DNA of 5,250 bases from positions 1 to 5,250 of the forward strand of contig JASHYE010000527.1 in NCBI GenBank assembly GCA_030043155.1. The letters run 5' to 3'. The translations under genes and the position numbers were made by a program. Numbering within the stretch: position 1 is the first letter of the stretch; each line of letters opens with the position of its first letter. Of the stretch, positions 1 through 5,250 are shown piece by piece. Origin of the DNA: Candidatus Acidiferrales bacterium. GTDB taxonomy: Bacteria > Acidobacteriota > Terriglobia > Acidoferrales > UBA7541. Below the pieces are notes generated by a model. It saw only the letters and a list, made by a program, of their open reading frames with translations, was not told the origin of the DNA and made no database searches.

Positions 1-856
1 GCATTCAGTGAGCGCTTTGCTTGCGCGCTCGATGCTGGCGCCGCGGCGCCTGCCTTTCATCACTACGCTCCACGGCACGGACATTACGCTCGTCGGCAGC
101 GACAGAAGCTATCTGCCGATCACGCGATTTTCTATCGAACAGAGTGATGGCGTGACGGCGATCTCTAATTATCTGCGAGATCAGACGATCAAAGAATTTG
201 ACGTTCATCGCCCTATCGAAGTCATCCGAAATTTCGTGAACTGCGATCAGTACTGCCGTTTGGCGGATCAGCGCCGCCGCAGCGAATGGGCTCCGAACGG
301 CGAGCCGCTGATCATGCACCTTTCCAATTTCCGTCCCGTCAAACGCATCACCGATGCTGTCGAGATTTTTGCGCTGATTCGGCAGAAAATGCCGGCGAAG
401 TTTGTCCTGATCGGAGACGGTCCGGATCGCGGGGCTGCCGAGTACCTGGTACGCTCCAAGAAACTGAACCGCGATGTGTTCTTCGTAGGCAAACAGGATC
501 ACATTCAGGACTTTCTTGGACTCGCCGACTTGTTTCTGTTGCCCTCGGATCTCGAATCATTCGGGCTTGCCGCGCTTGAAGCAATGGCGTGTGAGGTTCC
601 GGTCATTGCTACGAACGTTGGCGGCGTTCCGGAAGTTGTGACGAACGGTGTGGATGGCTACCTGGTTGACCCACGCGACGTCGCTTCTGCGGCAAAGTTT
701 GCGATTCAAATCCTCTCACGCGCGGACCGAGGCCGCGAGATGGGAAAGCAGGCGCGCATCGATGCCCGAAAGAAATTCTGCTCGAATGACGTGATTCCAC
801 TTTACGAGGCGTACTATCAGCAGGTTTTGAATACCTCTACAGCCGCACACGCGTAG
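1..856 (+). CDS. bshA: N-acetyl-alpha-D-glucosaminyl L-malate synthase BshA (GT4 glycosyltransferase), 5' end outside window
   Basis: BshA is a cytoplasmic retaining GT-B glycosyltransferase. It joins UDP-GlcNAc to L-malate, the first step of bacillithiol synthesis. The frame is open from base 2 (codons for H, S, then GTG at 8). Residues before that GTG continue the BshA-like run HSVSALLARSML, so the GTG is internal and about 95 N-terminal residues are probably missing compared with the roughly 377-residue Bacillus enzyme. Visible motifs, in order, are TLHGTDIT, VTAISNYL, VIRNFVN, HLSNFRPVKR and LIGDGP. Then comes the GT4 E-x7-E motif (ESFGLAALE, glutamates encoded at 554-556 and 578-580), followed by EAMACEVPVIATNVGG. 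HGTDIT and SNFRPVKR are closer to BshA than to general GT4 sugar transferases. The gene ends in TAG at 854-856 and converges on the next gene. Another GT4 enzyme is possible but less likely. Confidence 0.92.
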   Translation, partial: HSVSALLARSMLAPRRLPFITTLHGTDITLVGSDRSYLPITRFSIEQSDGVTAISNYLRDQTIKEFDVHRPIEVIRNFVNCDQYCRLADQRRRSEWAPNGEPLIMHLSNFRPVKRITDAVEIFALIRQKMPAKFVLIGDGPDRGAAEYLVRSKKLNRDVFFVGKQDHIQDFLGLADLFLLPSDLESFGLAALEAMACEVPVIATNVGGVPEVVTNGVDGYLVDPRDVASAAKFAIQILSRADRGREMGKQARIDARKKFCSNDVIPLYEAYYQQVLNTSTAAHA

Positions 857-889
857 CGAAGCTCCAGCGAATGATCTCGCGGTTCGGTT

Positions 890-903
890 CGCCTCAGCAG
901 GCG
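890..903. terminator. Small hairpin between convergent genes, possible weak terminator
   Basis: CGCCT (890-894) and AGGCG (899-903) form a perfect 5-bp stem around the loop CAGC. It sits in the 49-base gap between the bshA stop and the stop of the opposing gene. Neither strand has a T-run after the stem, so it is not a classical intrinsic terminator. Its position between two converging genes is the main reason to list it. Confidence 0.3.
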
Positions 904-905
904 CT

Positions 906-1661
906 TCAATGCACTTCCGGCGTGAGTTTCAGTGAATCCAACACGCAATTAATGTCCGATTGTGGAAATGTGCCTGTTCCGGCTCTTGAAGTGAAGAGCA
1001 GTCGGTACTGCGCATTGTGGGCGTCAAAGAGGCGCATCACTATCATGGCATCTTTGGAGGGGTCGCCAAATTGTAAGCCGCGCAATCCCTCCGCCTGCAC
1101 CTTGTAGATCGCGCTCGCCTCGCTCGCTCCGAATGCGAGTTTCCACTCGAGCAGGGTGCCAATGCGCTCTACCTGCGCGCGCGAACTGAATGGCGAAAGT
1201 GAGGCGGGCGACGTGCTGTATACGGCCAGATACAAATCATAATTGGTTGGAAAGAGGTCAGAACCAAAAACAGCTTCATAACGGTCGTAGGTCTTTACAT
1301 CACCATCGCGAATGCTTGAAAGGATGTCCTTCTCACCGGCAGGATTGAAAAAGATGATCACTGGGCCGGCCTTGAAGTCCACCTCAGAATGGGCGTCGCC
1401 GTCGCTTTGCGCGAGGATTCCCTTCCAGGGTGCCGCGAAGCTCACGCCATAGAACGAAAGGCTTTTTTCTTGGACGGGCGAAGCCGCCGTCGAGGGGAGC
1501 GGCTGAGGAACCTCCCTGAGGAAAGGCGCGCTGCTCGCCCAGTGCTTGGCCTGAAAGAAGAACATCGTCTGCAGGCCGTACGCGAGCGCGTAGACGCCTA
1601 TAGTCAGGGTCACAAGCGCGAGGACAATCGTCGCGAGCGCGGATTCTTTTTTCTCGCCCAT
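906..1661 (-). CDS. Membrane-anchored hypothetical protein, 251 residues
   Basis: I do not recognise this protein. It begins MGEKKES, then has one hydrophobic segment at about residues 8-36 (IVLALVTLTIGVYALAYGL). A short basic/polar N-terminus in front of it suggests a signal anchor with the rest outside the membrane. A proline/serine-rich linker follows (about 46-62). A globular region of about 185 residues then starts with LSFYGVSFAAPWKG. That pattern of an aromatic-rich strand and 'F-x-x-P-W' resembles the opening of PsbP/DUF1795-like folds, but this is only a resemblance. The end, FPQSDINCVLDSLKL, looks like a final amphipathic helix and holds the only cysteine. The ATG at 1659-1661 is the natural start because it places the membrane segment properly; the Shine-Dalgarno is weak. 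The gene lies 90 bases downstream of the Hfq-like gene on the same strand. The uninterrupted frame and protein-like composition make it a credible gene of unknown function. Confidence 0.75.
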   Translation of the reverse strand: MGEKKESALATIVLALVTLTIGVYALAYGLQTMFFFQAKHWASSAPFLREVPQPLPSTAASPVQEKSLSFYGVSFAAPWKGILAQSDGDAHSEVDFKAGPVIIFFNPAGEKDILSSIRDGDVKTYDRYEAVFGSDLFPTNYDLYLAVYSTSPASLSPFSSRAQVERIGTLLEWKLAFGASEASAIYKVQAEGLRGLQFGDPSKDAMIVMRLFDAHNAQYRLLFTSRAGTGTFPQSDINCVLDSLKLTPEVH

Positions 1662-1662
1662 C

Positions 1663-1685
1663 AGCTTGCCTGTAAGCTAACAGGC
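1663..1685 (-). promoter_or_regulatory. Two interleaved inverted repeats just upstream of the start codon
   Basis: Directly before the ATG of the membrane-anchored protein gene, two inverted repeats share sequence. AGCTT (1663-1667) pairs with AAGCT (1674-1678). GCCTGT (1668-1673) pairs with ACAGGC (1680-1685). The two hairpins exclude each other. On the minus-strand mRNA, the only Shine-Dalgarno-like AGG (complement of 1669-1671) is buried in the 6-bp stem of one fold and exposed in the loop of the other. A role in translation control is inference; the repeats themselves are plain in the sequence. Confidence 0.35.
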
Positions 1686-1751
1686 TCCGCACAACAGAGC
1701 AAACTTTATGATGCTTTATTCAATTGTTCAGCATAAGCGGTGGAGCTGCAG
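1686..1751 (-). other. AT-rich gap after the Hfq-like gene, possible promoter or terminator region
   Basis: The stretch at about 1701-1736 is clearly more AT-rich than the surroundings. It holds an imperfect inverted repeat, ATGCT (1711-1715) with AGCAT (1730-1734), around a CAATTG palindrome. No T-run follows on the minus strand, so it is a poor intrinsic terminator. Read on the minus strand, CTGAAC and TAAAGT lie 17 bases apart and give a weak -35/-10 match for the membrane-protein gene. Neither reading is firm. Confidence 0.25.
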
Positions 1752-2105
1752 TCAGGAGCCGTGCCCGTTTCCGTTCGAGTTGCCGCCTTGCGCTGCCTCT
1801 TCGCCGTCTTTGTAGATGTATTTGATGGCATGTTTGTACAGCAGCAGGTTGGGACTGCCAAATCGCGTCAGCTTGATGCAATCGCGGTCGTACCATTCCA
1901 CGATTCCATGGAGGGTTTCCCCATCCGCCAGAACCACTGCAACAGGCGTATGCGATTGCATCTGCTTGACGTAATAGAAGCTCTCGGCGTGGGTTTGTTC
2001 GGGCGGAGCTGGTTTCTTCCTTTGCCCCGGTTCGTGTGTGTTCCGTGCCGGATACTGCTGCTCCTTCACCTCGGTGAGGGAGGGGCGGAATAACTTGCGA
2101 TTCAC
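1752..2105 (-). CDS. hfq: Hfq-like RNA chaperone (Sm-fold), diverged, with N-terminal extension
   Basis: Hfq forms hexameric Sm rings that bind sRNAs and mRNAs in the cytoplasm. An Sm core fills residues about 53-99 of 117. The Sm1 part is TPVAVVLADGETLHGIVEWYD, in line with [21 protein letters not shown] of E. coli Hfq. The Sm2 part ends in YKHAI (90-94), the Hfq signature. A short helix precedes it (SFYYVKQMQ, 42-50). Differences from E. coli, by hand alignment: proximal-face Gln41-Phe42 become Arg74-Asp75, Lys31 becomes Thr64, and the Sm1-Sm2 loop is two residues longer; Lys56-His57 are kept. A basic, proline-containing 40-residue extension precedes the core, and the tail is Gly/Asn-rich (GGNSNGNGHGS). 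The start is GTG, chosen because of a strong Shine-Dalgarno nine bases away. It follows holB by 109 bases on the same strand. Membership of the Hfq/Sm fold is well supported; equivalent function to enteric Hfq is not. Confidence 0.85.
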   Translation of the reverse strand: MNRKLFRPSLTEVKEQQYPARNTHEPGQRKKPAPPEQTHAESFYYVKQMQSHTPVAVVLADGETLHGIVEWYDRDCIKLTRFGSPNLLLYKHAIKYIYKDGEEAAQGGNSNGNGHGS

Positions 2106-2114
2106 GATGTCGTG

Positions 2115-2120
2115 CTCCTT
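2115..2120 (-). promoter_or_regulatory. Strong Shine-Dalgarno for the Hfq-like gene
   Basis: AAGGAG on the minus strand ends nine bases before the GTG at 2103-2105. This decides the start, since there is no ATG nearby that would keep the Sm core complete. It is the best ribosome binding site in the window. Confidence 0.7.
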
Positions 2121-2147
2121 AAGAAGTTTCTAGGAATGCGTTCTCTG

Positions 2148-2153
2148 TATATA
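2148..2153 (-). promoter_or_regulatory. Possible -10 element upstream of the Hfq-like gene
   Basis: TATATA on the minus strand lies about 28 bases upstream of the Shine-Dalgarno, in the 109-base gap after holB. I find no convincing -35 element 16-18 bases further upstream (the region reads CCCAAT). The gap also contains an A/T-run at 2182-2191. The call rests on the AT-rich -10-like hexamer alone; a promoter here would let the Hfq-like gene be expressed apart from tmk-holB. Confidence 0.25.
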
Positions 2154-2214
2154 AGACTACATCCAGTGCGATTGGGTTTCCTAAAAAATATCCTTCCAGT
2201 CATTTTTGGGTTCG

Positions 2215-3315
2215 TTATCCAATTCTGAGGCTTTCCGCTGCGGCATCCAAGCCGAGTTGGCGGCTTACATTGCGACGCAAGCGGCTCTCCAACCGATCCA
2301 GGCTACTCGTGGCTTGCGCCACCCAGCCATCGCTGATTTTTCGAGCGAGGGCCTCGAGCTCGCGGCGCAAGTCCGGGTTCCGCAGCGCGAAGTCGTTCGT
2401 ACTGTGGGACAGTTCGAGCAGGTCTGCGAAAAAACTATAGAACAGCAGCAGTAGATTTTCAAACGATTCCGATTCTTCCTTTGCAAGCCGCACGGTCGCG
2501 CTGAAAATCGCGCGATAGGATTTTCCGCTCATGGACTCGCCGATCAACCCGAGCACATCACGTCGAAGGCGAGCTGACTCCGCCAAGTCCAGCCCCAGAG
2601 CTGCGCCGGGACTGCCATCAGCGAGTTGCGCGGCCAATTTGCGTTCCGTGGCGCTCCATTCAGAGTGGTTCTTCAGGAATTGCTCTATTTTCTCCGGCGT
2701 GATTGGCGCGAACCAGAATGTCAGGCACCTGGAGCGGATAGTTTGCAGGAGCGCGTCAGCGCGAGGCGCAAGCAAAATCAGAGTGGCAGTCTCCGGTGGC
2801 TCCTCCAAAATTTTCAGGAATACATCGGCATCGTTCCAGCGCATCGTTTCCGCGCCATCAAGGATGAAAATGCGTCGGCGGGCCTGCGGACGAAAATAGG
2901 CTGCGCGCTGAACGGCGCGAAGCTGCCCCATGCGAATCATTGGCCGCGCCACAGGACTCTTACGGCGCACGGGATCGGGCACAATCGCCCAAACATCAGG
3001 ATGCGTTTCGAGGATCAGCGGAGTTCGTTCCACGGTCGACGCGTCGGGGTTCTCACCCCGTTCGGCGAGGCCTTGCTGGATCAGTGCGGCAGGATCCGCA
3101 AGTTGGGCAATTTTCTTGCACGTTGCGCATTCGCCGCAGAAATCATCGCGCAGTTTTTCGCAGTTGGCCGCCTGTGCGAACATTCGCGCCAGCGTGAATT
3201 TGCCAATTCCTCGCGGGCCGGCGAACAGCAGTGCGTTCGGCATGCGCTCGCGCCGCAGCATCGTGCGCAGAGCCTGCACAATTCGCTCATTGCCCAGAAA
3301 CTCGCTAAATCCCAC
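2215..3315 (-). CDS. holB: DNA polymerase III subunit delta' (clamp loader)
   Basis: Delta' is the fixed AAA+ subunit of the bacterial clamp loader, which opens the beta clamp and loads it on primed DNA together with delta and tau/gamma. Over 366 residues I see: N-terminal GNERIVQALR; an intact P-loop GPRGIGKFT (33-41); four cysteines of the zinc module (52, 60, 63, 66); HPD (105-107); the Walker B region RIFILDGAE (148-156); LKILEEPP (167-174); and the SRC motif (TIRSRC, 192-197) carrying the arginine finger. A helical C-terminal region follows, as in the family collar domain. The segment between the last zinc cysteine and HPD is about 38 residues, where many homologues have roughly ten, so there is an insert of about 30 residues. 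The start is GTG at 3313-3315, overlapping the tmk stop by one base (TAGTG), with GAGGA six bases upstream. It is translationally coupled to tmk. Confidence 0.93.
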   Translation of the reverse strand: MGFSEFLGNERIVQALRTMLRRERMPNALLFAGPRGIGKFTLARMFAQAANCEKLRDDFCGECATCKKIAQLADPAALIQQGLAERGENPDASTVERTPLILETHPDVWAIVPDPVRRKSPVARPMIRMGQLRAVQRAAYFRPQARRRIFILDGAETMRWNDADVFLKILEEPPETATLILLAPRADALLQTIRSRCLTFWFAPITPEKIEQFLKNHSEWSATERKLAAQLADGSPGAALGLDLAESARLRRDVLGLIGESMSGKSYRAIFSATVRLAKEESESFENLLLLFYSFFADLLELSHSTNDFALRNPDLRRELEALARKISDGWVAQATSSLDRLESRLRRNVSRQLGLDAAAESLRIG

Positions 3316-4016
3316 TATTCGTCCTCGCGGTCCGGCGCTAGAATTCGCGCCTGAAGAATGGCCATCATGTCGCTGTGAATCTGCTCCGGTGAGCGCACGT
3401 TGTTGCTCCGAGGGTCCATGCAGTCGACGGTTGACCAGTTTGCTTGATGCGCAAGCCGCTCGAAAATCTGCGCCGCTCGCTTCAAGTGTTTAAGGTTTGC
3501 CTCCTGCAAATCTTTGCGGCGTCGCGTGTATTTCCGCGGACGCTTTCGCCGAATGAGTTGTTGGGCGCGGCTCGCCGGCAGCCGCAGATAAATCACAATG
3601 TCTTCGCGAGGCAGTCCATAGACGCCGTACTCCAATTTTTCGAGCCATGCGCGAAATTGCTCCTGTCGGGCAGGAGGAACACGAGCGCCTTGGTGCGCCA
3701 GATTGGAAGCGATGTAACGATCGGCAAGCACAAGCCTTCCCTCATCCAAAAGAGATTCGAGACGTTTCTTGTTTTCCAGCCGGTCGCCGGCAAAAAGCAG
3801 CGCAGAAAAATGTGCGTCCACGTCAGTGAGCGTGCCGAACTTTCCGTTCAAGTACTGTGCCACCATCTTTCCGAAGAAACCGCTATAGCGTGGGAAATCG
3901 ATGGTGGCATGAAGAATTCCGCGCTGACGCATTGCTCGCGCAAGCATCTCCAACTGTGTGTGCTTGCCCGATCCGTCAATCCCTTCCAGTACGATGAGTT
4001 TCCCGCGGGGAGGCAT
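3315..4016 (-). CDS. tmk: Thymidylate kinase (dTMP kinase)
   Basis: This cytoplasmic enzyme phosphorylates dTMP to dTDP with ATP, an essential step of dTTP supply. From the ATG at 4014-4016 the protein has 233 residues. It shows the P-loop EGIDGSGKHT (11-20), FPRY (41-44), LFAGDR (74-79), the DRY motif in LADRYIASNLAHQG (97-110), and an arginine-rich lid region (RRKRPRKYTRRRK, about 156-168) followed by DLQEAN. FPRY in place of the E. coli-type REPGGT motif, plus GLP in 'EYGVYGLPRED', recall the mycobacterial type of the enzyme. The frame also opens with GTG at 4035-4037, which would add seven residues (MLDCAAF). I prefer the ATG because MPPRGKLIVLEG is the usual opening, though neither start has a clear Shine-Dalgarno. 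It ends in TAG overlapping the GTG of holB. Confidence 0.92.
   Translation of the reverse strand: MPPRGKLIVLEGIDGSGKHTQLEMLARAMRQRGILHATIDFPRYSGFFGKMVAQYLNGKFGTLTDVDAHFSALLFAGDRLENKKRLESLLDEGRLVLADRYIASNLAHQGARVPPARQEQFRAWLEKLEYGVYGLPREDIVIYLRLPASRAQQLIRRKRPRKYTRRRKDLQEANLKHLKRAAQIFERLAHQANWSTVDCMDPRSNNVRSPEQIHSDMMAILQARILAPDREDE
3322..3326 (-). promoter_or_regulatory. Shine-Dalgarno for holB inside the end of tmk
   Basis: GAGGA on the minus strand lies six bases before the GTG start of holB and within the last codons of tmk. With the one-base overlap of stop and start it supports reinitiation or coupled translation of holB. Confidence 0.6.
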
Positions 4017-4113
4017 AAACGCTGCACAGTCTAACACAGCTGCGCGGTATCAGTCGGCGACTGCGCGTCGCGCCGGATTTGCTTCCTTCGCCTTCCGTCT
4101 AGGCCGTGCAACA

Positions 4114-4143
4114 TTCCTCGGCAATGCCGCATCTTGCGAGGAA
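4114..4143. promoter_or_regulatory. Inverted repeat in the tmk / secreted-protein divergent region
   Basis: TTCCTCG (4114-4120) and CGAGGAA (4137-4143) are perfect 7-base arms. Allowing a bulged G at 4121, CAA (4122-4124) and TTG (4134-4136) extend the stem to ten pairs around a nine-base loop. It lies about 60 bases before the ATG at 4202 and about 100 bases before tmk. No T-run follows on either strand, so it is not an intrinsic terminator. An operator or a 5'-leader hairpin of the plus-strand gene are both possible. The rest of the 4017-4201 gap shows no promoter I would defend. Confidence 0.4.
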
Positions 4144-4201
4144 GCCGCGTGCGGAGACCTTAGTTATTTGCCAGCGGCGCTGTCCGGTTCGGGGTGTGGT
4201 G

Positions 4202-5250
4202 ATGAAGGGCCATTTGCGAATTTGTCGAGCGCTAGCTTGTCTCGCAATTCTTGTCACGTCTTTTCTTGTGACCGGAAGATTGATTTTCAGCCAGAACGCC
4301 GTTTCAGTGCGCGGCACCGTGACCGATCCCAGCGGCGCCGCAATTCCAAATGCAGCAGTTCATCTGATCAATTCTATGAACAATTTCCAGCAGACCACGA
4401 CCACCAACCAGCAGGGTAGCTATGTGTTCGCGGATGTCGCCCCGGGAGTTTATAGCTTGGCAGTCGAAGCGCAGGGTTTCGAAAGATTCGAACAGGGCGG
4501 TATTCATATCGCCGGCGGCACTGCTGCGCCCGTGACGTTCAATGCTCAATTGAAAATCGCCGAGGTCCAGCAAAGCGTTACGGTGAAACCGGAGAACGGC
4601 GAAACATGCCTGAACGTGCTTGCGCGTTTCTTGCCCGGCGTCGGCCCGGGCTTGCTGGCAATTCGCCGAGGGCCATCCGGGAATTATTATGTGCTCACCG
4701 CTCCGGGCGCCTCCATCGCAGTTTATTCTCCCAGCGGCAAACGAATCGGCCAGATACCGGCGGCATCTTCCCTATCGTCTTCGCCCGGTTCCTCGATCGT
4801 CTATGGTTCGGATTTGCAGGTCGATTCCGCCGGTCGAGTCTACGTCGCTGACCGCGGCGCGAACGCAATTAGAATTTATTCCGCTGCTGGAATCCCAGTT
4901 GCAAAAATTCACGTGCTTGCTCCCGTTTCCGTGGGCCCACTCGCCGGCGGTGAAGTCGCTGTGTCCAGTTTGTCTTCGCAACATCTGGTGGATGTCTATG
5001 ACATAGCGCGTGGAGAAGTGGACCGCAGCTTCGGGGACATCATTGATCCCACCATCGAGGAGTGCAACTCGCAGATTTTCGACTGCACCACGCACCCCGA
5101 TCCGCGGGATGTAAAAGATGCCGACACGTCCGAAAATGGCAAGCCCACGATGAATCGTAGTTGGTTCTATGGCAATTCAGTCGGAGATATTTTTGTGGAT
5201 CTTGCATTTCGCGCTGCTCCAACCATTCGCGAATACGATGGTTACGGAGC
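4202..5250 (+). CDS. Secreted protein: carboxypeptidase-regulatory-like domain plus NHL-type propeller, 3' end outside window
   Basis: The frame is open from the ATG at 4202 to the right edge (349 complete codons, no stop). The N-terminus, MKGHLRICRALACLAILVTS, has basic residues and then a hydrophobic stretch: an export signal to about residue 31. Residues about 36-112 form a CarboxypepD_reg-like beta-sandwich, starting VRGTVTDPSGAAIPNAAV and continuing NQQGSYVFADVAPGVYSL (69-86), the pattern common in acidobacterial outer-membrane and secreted proteins. From about residue 150 come propeller-like units: GNYYVLTAPGASIAVYSPSG, then a clear NHL repeat, DLQVDSAGRVYVADRGANA followed by IRIYSAAG (204-230), a third unit ending near DRSFGD, and a fourth starting near residue 328. 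Two cysteines (288, 295) lie in a Asp/Glu-rich inter-blade insert and could form a disulfide. No TonB plug sequence follows the first domain, so it is not a usual TonB receptor. An in-frame ATG at 4124 would spoil the signal peptide. Role unknown; carbohydrate or protein binding at the cell surface is a guess. Confidence 0.83.
   Translation, partial: MKGHLRICRALACLAILVTSFLVTGRLIFSQNAVSVRGTVTDPSGAAIPNAAVHLINSMNNFQQTTTTNQQGSYVFADVAPGVYSLAVEAQGFERFEQGGIHIAGGTAAPVTFNAQLKIAEVQQSVTVKPENGETCLNVLARFLPGVGPGLLAIRRGPSGNYYVLTAPGASIAVYSPSGKRIGQIPAASSLSSSPGSSIVYGSDLQVDSAGRVYVADRGANAIRIYSAAGIPVAKIHVLAPVSVGPLAGGEVAVSSLSSQHLVDVYDIARGEVDRSFGDIIDPTIEECNSQIFDCTTHPDPRDVKDADTSENGKPTMNRSWFYGNSVGDIFVDLAFRAAPTIREYDGYG

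Noticed and set aside
8..10. GTG at 8 as the true start of bshA
   Set aside because: In-frame codons before it continue the BshA sequence, and the family has about 95 more N-terminal residues.
1740..2093. Plus-strand 117-residue open frame opposite the Hfq-like gene
   Set aside because: The minus strand carries YKHAI and a strong Shine-Dalgarno; the plus-strand frame is a shadow.
2181..2193. T-run on the minus strand after holB as an intrinsic terminator
   Set aside because: Six T residues are present, but I find no stem of more than three pairs just before them.
2626..3354. Plus-strand 242-residue open frame opposite holB
   Set aside because: It is antisense to a clear delta' gene with all family motifs. 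Its translation is Arg/Ala-rich with no recognisable domain.
3444..4034. Plus-strand 196-residue open frame opposite tmk
   Set aside because: It is the complement of a well-supported dTMP kinase and has no motif or ribosome binding site of its own.
3958..4419. Plus-strand 153-residue frame spanning the tmk start, the gap and the start of the secreted-protein gene
   Set aside because: It overlaps two better genes in another frame or strand and lacks any protein signature.
4202..5250. The right-edge gene as a TonB-dependent receptor
   Set aside because: The first domain fits, but no plug-domain motifs follow; an NHL repeat appears instead.

Overview
The window carries six genes of a bacterial chromosome that is moderately GC-rich by eye. 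Gene content fits an acidobacterium: BshA (bacillithiol synthesis), a diverged Hfq-like protein, and a secreted protein opening with a carboxypeptidase-regulatory-like domain. This placement is an inference from gene content and is not proven. I see no rRNA, tRNA, insertion sequence, CRISPR array or phage gene.

Layout: at the left edge is the 3' part of a plus-strand GT4 glycosyltransferase, very probably BshA (1-856). It converges on a minus-strand, single-pass membrane-anchored protein of unknown function (906-1661). Further right on the minus strand are an Hfq-like Sm protein (1752-2105), the DNA polymerase III delta' subunit (2215-3315) and thymidylate kinase (3315-4016). After a divergent intergenic region with a clear inverted repeat, a plus-strand gene starts at 4202 and runs off the right edge. 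It has a signal peptide, a CarboxypepD_reg-like beta-sandwich domain and an NHL-type beta-propeller region.

How the genes relate: tmk and holB are translationally coupled (TAGTG overlap) and supply two replication functions, dTDP synthesis and the clamp loader. The Hfq-like gene lies 109 bases further on, with its own strong Shine-Dalgarno and a GTG start, so it could be read from the tmk-holB transcript or on its own. The bshA and secreted-protein genes look like the ends of separate neighbouring units. The window is mostly housekeeping. The parts most worth a second look are the diverged Hfq, the secreted two-domain protein, the enlarged delta' zinc-module region, and two intergenic inverted-repeat structures.
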